22,231 bases of DNA, taken from Ectocarpus siliculosus. Its lineage: Eukaryota > Sar > Phaeophyceae > Ectocarpales > Ectocarpaceae. Positions 11,101 to 20,800 of the stretch are shown here, in pieces. Within the stretch, counting starts at the first letter, position 1. Every line of letters starts with the position of its first letter. Position numbers and translations under genes: made by a program. The stretch lies in the NCBI GenBank assembly GCA_000310025.1, contig FN649742.1, forward strand, positions 2,496,075 through 2,518,305, written 5' to 3'. Under the pieces are notes generated by a model. It worked only from the letters and a program-made list of their open reading frames with translations. It did no database searches and was not told the origin of the DNA.

Positions 11101-11330
11101 TTGTTATTTTGATCCTCAGATATTATGTCACCACCACAAGCAGCAGCAGAAGAGCTTCGCCGTCTGCTGCTACCTTCTCGAATGCTCGATCTCTTGCGAC
11201 TCCTGCTGATGTTGTCTCTATCAACCCTCTTCCCCTGTTTGTCGTACCGTCGTTGCTTACGTTCGCTAGGGGCACCATCTCCATCGTGATGTGCGTCAAC
11301 TTCTTTGGTACAAACGGCGTGTGCATCCAT
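6218..11330 (-). CDS. Large low-complexity Ser/Arg-rich protein, two exons, unknown function
   Basis: Predicted product of 1563 residues from exons 11330..8616 (905 codons) and 8194..6218 (658 codons plus TGA). The start ATG at 11330 has an in-frame stop 18-20 nt upstream. The first 820 or so residues are disordered: Arg/Ser-rich at the N terminus (SRSRKRSS, SSRRRSSSAAA), then Ser, Glu, Gly and Pro. Residues 822 to about 930 are the only stretch with a regular hydrophobic pattern (SVTRIEGTGRLLVTL, then VQVSVLVGGRI, then HRYEFQVAPAQGVEL after the intron) and may be a beta-rich domain. After that come Pro/Ser/Ala and then Arg/Gly/His-rich repeats. RS-type composition hints at a nuclear or RNA-linked role, but this is only composition. 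I recognise no family. Long uninterrupted coding length is the main evidence. A GTGAGA donor at 6277 in phase 0 could give a different C terminus. Confidence 0.7.
8195..8615 (-). other. Single intron of the large low-complexity gene
   Basis: A 421-nt interval from GTAGTT to an acceptor reading CATCGGTTAG. It splits the one plausible folded segment. The reading frame of exon 2 has an in-frame TAG formed exactly at the acceptor, so read-through without splicing is not possible in that frame. Confidence 0.6.
8616..11330 (-). CDS. Exon 1 of the large low-complexity protein
   Basis: A single uninterrupted frame of 905 codons from ATG (context GAGAA-ATG-G) to a GTAGTT donor at 8615 in phase 0. The plus strand also shows long open frames here (for example 9044-9859), which I attribute to the skewed codon composition. 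The choice of this donor rests on the following exon continuing the same hydrophobic, strand-like pattern. Confidence 0.72.
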
Positions 11331-14036
11331 TTCTCGCCTATGGGGCGCTCAGCATGTGAAATACAGGCCTCGCGAGCTTTGCCTCAGAGCTCAGAGCTCC
11401 GCAAACTCCGGAACCGACGGAGATGCGGCGCAATATGCAACGCGCACGCGACGAACGGTGACGGTTTCATCGAATTATGGTCGAACGGCTACAAAAAATA
11501 CCGGTTTATGCCATTCTTCAGACGGGCCGGGCGGGCGGTGGATGCTTGTGCGGTTGGTTGGTGAGGACTGCAGGATGCCCCTGGTAGGTTAGGTCGTCCG
11601 TTGGGACCTAGCAACATGCAGAAATGTAGTGCTGAGCTCGGACACTCCCACGGAAAAAAAATCGTCTTGTCAATCGGTTTCGCACCATCTAAGTTCGGTC
11701 TTTTCACCACGTATCATGCTCTGGGATCTTCGCCATGCGCACGCCGAGATTCGCATTGATGCTGTTGTAGATCCATTGTGCATATGCAGGAACAAGAGCA
11801 AAACACGCAGAGACAAGGATGCTGATGTGGGCAGAAGCAAGGGACAGTGCTTGCTTGGGTTTCGCACCGGTGTCGCTTTGATTGAAAATTCCTTCGCCAG
11901 AAGTCGAGATCTACAGTAGGTCGCGCCAAGCGCGAAGGCACCGCCGCGGTTTCGCATTCAAAGCTTTCGCTGCCGGGAGAAACTGCTAGGAGACTCAAAA
12001 TATCGCGAACAAGATTGATTTCGTGTAACTGTAGATTTCGTGTAACTGTAGGTTCTTTTGTTTCCGGAGCAGAAACACATCTAGTTCCATGTGGGTTACG
12101 CGCGTTGTGGACAACTCCATCTACCTACCTGATGGAACCAAAACTATGCCTTCGGATCCACGTTGGTGATGCCAATCAATGTCGGCAGGGATCTTTGGGG
12201 TTCGGTTTGTCTTATCACCTTCTCCCCCACTCGGTCAAGTCCCCCTCGGTCAAGTCCCCCTCGGTCAAGTCCCCTGAGGCCCTGAGGTGATGATGGCCCT
12301 AGGGCATGACTGGTCCAACCGCCATATTCTCCATCACACCATTCGAAAAAACACCGCTGCGCCGGCAGGGAGATAGCACGGTATGGAACTTTTGGGGTAC
12401 TGCAGAGGCTCCATCCATACTAATCGACTCTCTGCCTGCCCACCGTCGACGACCGGTGGTGGTGTTGTGGTGTCTGGGATCCCGCCGAACTCCACCCCCC
12501 CGATGCTCAAACGCTCGAGGTAACGATGTGTCAGATAAAAAAACAAAACGAGATAGACTTGTCTACACCAAGGGACTGAGAAGGCGGACAACAAGCACCA
12601 AGACAGGACAACACCAAGGAACATCATCAGACGACAGGACAACGACGAACAACAACAAGCCAGACACAAAACACACACACACAAGGGAGCAAGACGTGCA
12701 CGCAAAAAACAAAGCACGAGGACTAAACGCTAGGTATTAGGCAAGACCCAAGGCGTGCCGCACCCACCCCCTTTCGAACGCAATTTATCCCTACCGTGCT
12801 AAATATCGTAGTCGGTCTACGCATCCCATTGTCAACGCCAATACAGCAGTGTACTGGCCTGACCCCGTGCGTTTTCACCACGCCCATCTGTGGCACCAGC
12901 ATCGATCAAGTATGTATCTCCGCGAGCACGCCAAACCCGGTCAAGTTAGGATGTGCGACACAAACAAGACTGACACCTCGCGCCCATGCCCCCCGCCCCC
13001 CCTTCCATCGTCGCGGCGTGCGCGCCACAGCCTTTGCCCTGCTACAGTTGTATTACTCTCGGTCGTAGTGCACGTAGTCAACGAAAACAAACTGTTGCTG
13101 ACGTTTCGCCATGGCAACCGCGAGGCCTTTGCAGACACGCACGGCCAAAAAATGGCAAAAAAAACAAAAACGAAACGACGGCATGCATTGTTTGCACCGG
13201 CCGCGAGCAACATGCGGGCAAGATCGGCGAATGCGAGCGGGGGCACGCCACAGGCGGGGGGGGGGCGGGGAGCGGAAGGAGACGAATTACCACATGTTTT
13301 TTCAGATTAAAAAGAGTTGCAGAAGCAGCGAGAGGGCGTCCGTATCTCCTCGTAGCCTACGCCAGCAAAATGAAACATACTACATTATCCCACGTTGCGG
13401 TATCTACATGGCGCCCGAACAACACAAGGCGGAAGCGTATCCACAGCCATTCACTCTACGGCGTGTGGCGAAGAAACCCAGAGACTCTTCAGTTGGAGAC
13501 AAAGAGAGATATCGATGGGCGGTCGTTAGGGGTCAGCTGAGACGAGGAGCGCATGAAGCGCGAATGAGATCAGCGGTAAAGGAGGAGCTGCGGTTGTACA
13601 CCACCGACGCCTGCAGCACAGAAACGGGAGGAGCACAGAAACGGGGGGCGGGAGGGTACCAGTAGACGGTATGTCTAGCGTCTAGCGTGGAAATACCGTT
13701 GCACGTAAGCCCTTCGATGGTATATCTCCTCCCTCTTGACGCTGATACGCAAACCCTCTCGCTCTAACGCTGATACTACCAAGGTCGAGAATGTAAACAA
13801 TGACGGGATCACGGCACGTGGTCACGAATAAAACGGATCAGCGCTGCAGCTGTACAAAGCAGCCGATATCCACACACCCCCCGTCTCATTGAGACCTAGA
13901 ATATGTCGACATCCTTTGGCAGGGTGCCGTGCGAACGACACGGCTCGGATACCTTTCTTGCCGTCATATTTCAATCAAGCTTGAGGTCCGTGGTTACATT
14001 ATTAGTCAGGTTCGTCCACCGTGCTTTGCACGTGAA
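11331..14036. other. About 2.7 kb with no supported gene
   Basis: This lies between the start of the central gene and the stop of the oxygenase gene, both minus strand. It must hold the promoter of the former and the 3' UTR of the latter. I see no clear TATA box or poly(A) signal. Two overlapping plus-strand frames of 184 codons (12986-13540, 13111-13665) lack domains. A 15-bp tandem repeat is at 12231-12275 and A/C-rich simple DNA at 12580-12700. Confidence 0.5.
12231..12275. repeat. 15-bp tandem repeat, three copies
   Basis: The unit CTCGGTCAAGTCCCC is repeated three times almost perfectly. Its length is a multiple of three, so it encodes a SVKSP repeat in one plus-strand frame, but no surrounding gene supports translation. 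Confidence 0.85.
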
Positions 14037-14281
14037 TTACCGTTTGGCTTGTAAATGAACAGTCCCATTGGTGTTGCCATTGTTGCTGCTGTTGCTGTGG
14101 TCGTTGCTACTAATACTGTTGCTGATGTTGTTGCTATCCTTGGTACTGTTCTGTTTCTCACCCGCATTCGCGAGGGCCCCGGCGGCAAGCTTGAGAGCCA
14201 GCACCCCCCGCGGAGCCACCGCCGCCCCCGTCAGGAACAGCAATGCCCCTCCGACGGCCGCCTTCTTCACCCTGCCCGACA
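14037..14281 (-). CDS. Oxygenase exon l: C-terminal hydrophobic segment and tail
   Basis: A GATCAG acceptor completes a split Val codon. The exon reads VKKAAVGGALLFLTGAAVAP and a further hydrophobic run (VLALKLAAGALANAG), the expected position of the membrane anchor in this family. A tail of about 37 residues follows, rich in Asn and Ser (SNNISNSISSNDHSNSSNNG) and encoded by repetitive GTT/GCT DNA, then TAA at 14037-14039. Another acceptor (GGGCAG, 9 nt later) is out of phase with exon k. Confidence 0.75.
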
Positions 14282-14709
14282 CTGATCATTGGCCGACGCA
14301 ACGAAAGGACAACGTGCTTTGTTGAGTACGGACGGACGGACGGCCTCAAGTCTTGTCAGGACTTTCAATCCACGTTCAGCGCAAGCATAGGTACAAGAGT
14401 GTGCTTGCGGGCAGAATTTTGCACGGCAGGCTTATGCGTCAACCGATTGCTCTTGGTGAAAGAGTCGTACCGATCAACCGGCCCACACAGTTAAGGTGAT
14501 GGCTGCTCCAACTGTTGAGAGCGTGAGAGCGTTTCATTGACCCCTTCCCTCATCGCCTAAGCAAGAGGAAGCCAACCCCCCCCCCCCCCCTCCGGGGCAA
14601 GACATTCGACGCCCAATTGGGAGCAATCCACGAATACCTAGCGTTCGTCGTCGAACGGCGGACACAAAACAGACAAACAAAAGAAGGAAGGAAGAAAGGG
14701 AGCAAGCAG

Positions 14710-14804
<95 letters not shown>

Positions 14805-17800
14805 CGCAAGCAAGCAAGCAAGCAACAACGGGATATGACCCCCACCTCGGTAAGCCTTGCCACAGGCGGAGCAGTCCTTGGTGTGCGCGACCATCCTGTC
14901 CAAGATCTCCTCGCGGGGGAGAACCGGACCCAGGTCGGAAGGGTCAACCCCCTTCACGCGGGTTGCGGCAGGGGGAACAGCGTCCAGCCAACGCAAATCA
15001 AGCAGGAGGATGTGGATCATTCGTCGTCGTCGCCTCGTGGAGGTAGGTTATTCTCGCCGGCCAGGCTATCCTCGTGAAACAAAGAGCTCGCTCGCTCCTG
15101 CAGCAGGCGGCCTTTCTTGTGGTTGCCGTTTCGTGCTTGGTGGTGCTCGGGGGTTAAGAGGTTGGTTGGACTACTGAGAAACGTGTACTGGTGACGCAAT
15201 TTTTCTGGCTACAGTTCTTCGAAGACGCCTCTCTCTGCGGCGCGGGCCGACGGTTTATTAACGGGTACCAGCTGCTGACTTCGTAATTCCTTCTGTCCTT
15301 TCTTCTGTGTTCTCTCTTCTTGCGTTGCATCACCATCGACGTCTCTCCTGGGTAAAGCCTGCACGCTGCCCGCGTCAACGACAAATAGCGACCGAGACAG
15401 GATGCGGCGGGCCGTCCTTGTTGCACCGGTAACCGAATGTATCGGTCAACAGAGTGGTCGATGTTGCTGTGTGCTCCCCTCGAGAACGTTCGCGCAACTG
15501 CTGTGCTTCGTTGCACTACATAGAACCGGGGCTTCTTTCTCTTTTGCCTCTAAGCAAGTTCTACACTTTACCGCTTCCCACACAAAGAGGTTCGGAGTCA
15601 ACACTGGCAGCCAACACCAGGACAGGAGTAAGCAGCTGTTCCACGATCGGTCTCCGATACGACGGTGCAAAAGGAAATGTCAACCACAAATCAGGATGTG
15701 GTTTTCTCTCCCCACATCATCACCAACCCCGCGCTGAAGACTAAACGAAGCACGGCGCGCGCGTAAATTGATGAGAGAGGGAGGGAGAGAGAGAGAGAGA
15801 GGGGGGGGGGTGTCAAAGCACGCCACGCCGCTTCACATCTCTCCCCACTACGTACCTGGGCCCACGGAGGACCTCCACCTCCGCGGGAGTTGTACCACTT
15901 CCGGAAGGCCCTGATCGTCACGTCCGCCTGCGTCGGCATGTAGAAGGTTCTCTCCGGCTGCTTGACCCCTTGTTGGCCGGCGTTGATAAGAAATCGTTCC
16001 TGTCGTGGTTGTTGTCGTCACCGTTGTCGCCGCATTAGCTGTTATCGTTGTTATCGTTGTTATCGTTGTGTTGGCGCTTTTTCATATGGCGACGATGGCG
16101 ATTGTCATTGTGATTTTTGCTTGCCGTGGTGGCGGTTGCAGTTGCTCGTCATACAAGCTCATCTCCGACAACCTTATGTAGCCCGGAGTGCCAAACTATT
16201 CTGCCCCCAAGCCGCAGGTACAAGCTTCCACCACGACAGTAAATAGCAGCAGTGTTAGTAGTGGTTCATGTACCCCAAAACAGCGGTGCAATGGTAGGCG
16301 CCTCACTCGTGAGTGTTTTCTACGCAATGGGGGAGACAGCAGAAAAATCTTGCATCTCGTGAGAGGCCCGCGATGTCCTTCCGGCTAGAATCAACAGACA
16401 CCTTTGCTTGGCTCTCAACCGGGCATCATCGTTTGTGAGCAGAGGTTGTTCTCTTGTACTCGGGAGTGGGGCTGGGGGGGAGACAAACGAAGCTCGACAA
16501 AATACTTGACTGCCGGCTGGTGGTGAGTCGACCTACCTCTTGACAATCTCTGTTTCGTTTCAACAAGAGTGCCACAGGTAGGTTTCCACAAACTGTCCTG
16601 TTCTTCTTGGTCCCGCAGCATCATTTTTGTTGGATGGGAGGCGGGATCTGAACCTCACGGGTCCAACCAATGCCATCAAAACCATCAGACATCTTTTTTC
16701 GCCCATGCCTACTGCTGTATATATGTGTAAAGGAAGAGATGACTGCAGTCGTCCTCTACAGACAGACAGACAGACAGACAGGTTGGCGAGATGCGACCAT
16801 TTCTAAAGGTCACTTCGACAAAACACTACCTATGCACGTTAAAAGTGTTGGTTGCAAGTGCGGCATATCGACAACTTGAGCGCCGCCATTCGACCCCGAT
16901 TGTTGCGCTCATGGCGCGCACGTCTTCCAATCAATGACAAGCATCGCGAAAAAACGCCGCTGTGTCCGCGGACGGGGATATGAAGCATAGCGCGAAGGGA
17001 AAAAGGGGGGAATAGAACCAAGTTCTCTACATCTTCATGTTTGTAGGGATTCCTTGAGACATGGGTAGCGGCCAAAGTAGTTTACCTGGTATAGGATCAG
17101 TACGTGGAACTTTGGGTGAAAATTTAGTTTCTAGGTAAAACCGCCTGCAGTTGAGGAAAAACTATCACGTCATGATCAGGCAGCTACGCAACAAGTACAG
17201 AAAAATAAAATCACCACGACCACTAACGACGACAACTGCTTGGCTTCATCACCAACAACAACAACAACAACGACGACCGTCTGGCAAAAGCCCGCACCAA
17301 ACGATTCTCCCATTCTCCCATTCACGCACGGAGGCCGTTAAGGCAAGGTACAGGGGACACGCTTGGGCTCTCCCCCCCCCGTCCCCCGTCTCCCCGTCCC
17401 CCTCTTCTCTCCCTGAAACACGTACATATGCATACCTGCACGTGAAGGGCGGTGCTGTCCCCGTCCAGCACCTTGTGTTGAGCGAGGTGCTCCTTGGCGA
17501 GACTGTTACGCCAACGCCGCGGGATAACGGGATGCTGCAGGAAGAAGTTGCGGGGGGACCTGCGCGTGCAGACCACCACGCCGCCGTCAAAAACCAACCC
17601 AACCCCCCGCCACACACCGCATTCAAAAACATGCAGCACGAGCAAGCACAGAACGGCCAGGCGTCAGTGGCAGCGGACCAAGGGTGTTCGTGTGGTACGT
17701 ACAGCAGTACACACGGCACACGCACACTAGCGGAGAAAATACGCCCCCCAGCCGTGCAGCAAACTCGTGTATGCCGTCCTGAAAAAAATAGAGAGTGCTA

Positions 17801-20800
17801 GTTGTTGTCAAGTAGACACGTATTTGTTAACACATGTTACTGCGTCGATGTATTGTGCCGCGGTGTTGCAGTCAATCCATGACAAACGACTACCTGTGAC
17901 GGGCTCGGTCCGCTGCTAAAACCGTCATGCCTCCAAAAGCCTCGGTGCCGGATTAAATTTTCCAATCGAGACAAACAAGATCTGTTGTTGCCGCATCACA
18001 AGCAGCGCAACTGCTGTTAGGTACAGTAGCGGCTACGGTACGCGGCTACGGTACTGCTGTGCGTGTCAAGAGGTAACATTAAAGATCGGTTATACTCGAG
18101 AGTGTTTTTCGCTTGTCCAACCCTCTCTTAAAACTTCGTCACTACTGTAATACCTACCTAGGGCCTACAACCCATCTCCGCAAAAAAAAAGAAATAAAAT
18201 AAACGCAAAGGCTCGCCAGCTTGTACCCTGTCCCGGCTTTGAAGGCACGAATTTCGTTGTTGCGAAGGTGCAGCAGTGGTCAGAAAAACAAACAAAAATG
18301 GCAAGCGTCCCCACCTTGTGAATATTCTGCACCGGCCAGGAGAGGTGGGCACCGCGTAGCCGATGAAGTAAAAGAGGCACCGGTCGCTTGGGTCCCTGTC
18401 CGTCCCCTGGGTTCGTACGACCGACGAACGAGAGAGCCACAACACGAGCATGTGTTGGGGGTGTTGGACGACCTCGTGCCTGCAAAATACACGATGGCAG
18501 TACTTAACTTACGATACAGCAGTAGAGGTCTCTGTTTAGTGCCCGTACGTGACCCGAAATTCACTGGCACCATGCCGGATACCGGCCCTATTCAGAATAT
18601 GAATATATAGGTTTTAGTATAGGAGTGGACACTGCGTGCCCAGAGATTTCACGACCGGCACTATTCAACCGACACTAAACAGGGATCCATCCTCTACTGT
18701 GCGTTGTACGTGGGCCCCGGCTGTTGCCGTAGCGGGACGGCCCCGTCGCCATCGATAACGCCTCCCTCCTACAAGGACGCCTGCCCCGAGACATGCCTCC
18801 AATTTTTCCGGGTACAAGACTGACCGCGATCCCCCAGCGCGTGAAAGTCTTTCTCACGCGTTGCACCCAGCACCACGAAGCCGACATCGAAGAAAAGAAC
18901 AAACCGGTCATTGTTCGATTCCATTCGGGTGGGTTGCATCTGGGAAAGGCGTTCTGTATTCGATTCAACGCGTCGGAGGCTGCAACGCCGAAGAGTCTCC
19001 AACAGAGAGAGAGAAAGAGAAAACAAGAGAATCGCGGGCACGCGTCACTCTCCGCTCACCTCCATCGCCACGCGCTTGTCCAGGTTGAACTTCTTCATCG
19101 CCCAGAACGCAGCCCGGAGGGGCGGGGGCAGACTCTTCGCGATGAAGGGCAGTACCTTCATCATCGTCGACGGGAGGGGAGGTGGGAGGTGCGGGGGGAC
19201 GGGGGAGGTTTGCGCGCGAGCAAGGGGAGGGGAGATTTGAGCGCGAGCGAGTGCAAGAACAAGGAGGCTTTGCTGCTGCCGCTGCTGCTGCTGCTGCTGC
19301 TGCTGCTGCCGTGCACAGCAAAAAGTACCTACGACTCCAAGAGGGATATCCTGTCCCTAGACCTGCCGCAACCAACCCCCCCCCCCCCCCCCTGCGTTAC
19401 GAAGGGTGAACGAACGGTGGTTCGCCCCAACTGAAGGAGGTAGGGGGCGCAACAGGGTAATGGTACACGTGCTCGGCGCGATGCGGCCTCTATTGTGAGG
19501 CCTGGTACCTCCAGTCGCCCGGTCTGCTCGTGAACAGAAAACCTTGAAACGGGAAAATAAAAAAAAAACGCCCCGGCGTGGCAAAGCAAGACACTCAGAG
19601 GAACCGGATCCATTGACAACCTTTGCGCCGTCCTGCCGTACAGAGCAAACGAGGCAAGTAAGCCGTCTCCTCACTTCGGTGTAGTCGTTCTCGTAGTAGA
19701 CCAGGCCCGGCGGCCTGAAGCTCACCCGCATCATGTCGCGCCCACTGTAGCCCGTGGGTTTCGTCAAGAACCCTTCCTTGCCTTCATGCACACCAAACGG
19801 CTTGGCGTTAATCAATGCGAGTCAGTTGCGTGGTACGTGCTGCTGTGTACATGCGGTTAAATCATGACCTACATGTAGTACCAAGAGGTAGGACAAAAGT
19901 CGGCGGTTGAGTGCCGCGCGTATGTACCGAGCCTGCTGCGATGAACATGGCGTCAAAAAATGAGCCCTCGATGTATTTGACATGGGGGAGCGCAACGAAG
20001 CGCAGCCGTTCGTACAGCAGTATACTCAACGTAATGTTGAACATTTACCATGGCCAAGAATGAGCACCCAATCAGATCCCGGAACGTACGGCGTATCCAC
20101 GTGTATGAAGGGAAAGCTCTGTACACCCGAGAGAAGGCCATGGCACACTGGCGTCCCATCTTGTTACGACATCGCAACAGGGGGGCGGCTTTCTGCCAGA
20201 ACGTAAAGGGCAGCACACCCCAGCTATCTAGCGCACGACCGGCTAGCTCAGCAGGAAAGGTCGACGACGACGACGAAAACACACACAAAAAAAAAGACTC
20301 AAATGAGCACTTTGGTTAGTTACTATTATTGTACCTGGTGCCAGCTCCTCCATCTGGATGGCCATCGGACTGCCCTGAGCCCGCTGCCCGATGACGCCGT
20401 GGTGGGCGAAGGGGATATGTGCCGGGTCTGGACATGAGGCGTTTTTTTGGGGGGGGGACGGGGGGCACTCGTTCGCTTCTCGCCTTGGCAATTTGACCAC
20501 AGATCACGCAGTCTTCTCGAGACGGAGCGGTATTTACACTCTTAGCGGGGGTGGGGGAATCCTATTGAAGGGGGCGGGAGGTCACAGGACCCTCCGAGCG
20601 ATACTGATGGTGAGGTGGTTGTCTTGGCCCTGGCATATTGTGTCTTGGGCCTGGCGTATTGTGTCTTGGGACTGGCATATTGTGTCTTGGGCCTGGCGTA
20701 TTGTGTCTTGGGACTGGCATATGGTGTCTTGGGGCCGGCATGTGGTGTGTGCGAGGCTCGCACCGATCAATCGATCAACAACCCATCCATTGGTCAAGTC

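Noticed and set aside
12334-12717. Minus-strand Cys/Leu-rich frame of 127 codons resembling a membrane protein
   Set aside because: It is the complement of A/C-rich simple repeat DNA, which gives hydrophobic codons by composition alone.
12986-13665. Two overlapping plus-strand frames of 184 codons each
   Set aside because: Different registers of the same DNA, no recognisable domain, and likely within the 3' UTR region of the oxygenase gene.
14617-14838. KQAS repeat protein on plus and LLAC repeat protein on minus
   Set aside because: Both are translations of the AAGC microsatellite inside an intron.
15017-15199. Minus-strand frame of 60 codons as an extra oxygenase exon
   Set aside because: No family motif, ends in a stop before any usable donor, and the exon j to k junction is already in phase without it.
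16630-16715. tRNA-like T-arm on the minus strand (GGTTCAGATCCC)
   Set aside because: No matching 5' acceptor stem or anticodon arm could be found at the right distance.
18769-18950. Alternative oxygenase exon beginning MQPTRMESNNDRF after a CCCAG acceptor
   Set aside because: Its only good donor gives phase 1, which does not fit the next exon, whereas exon g fits both neighbours.
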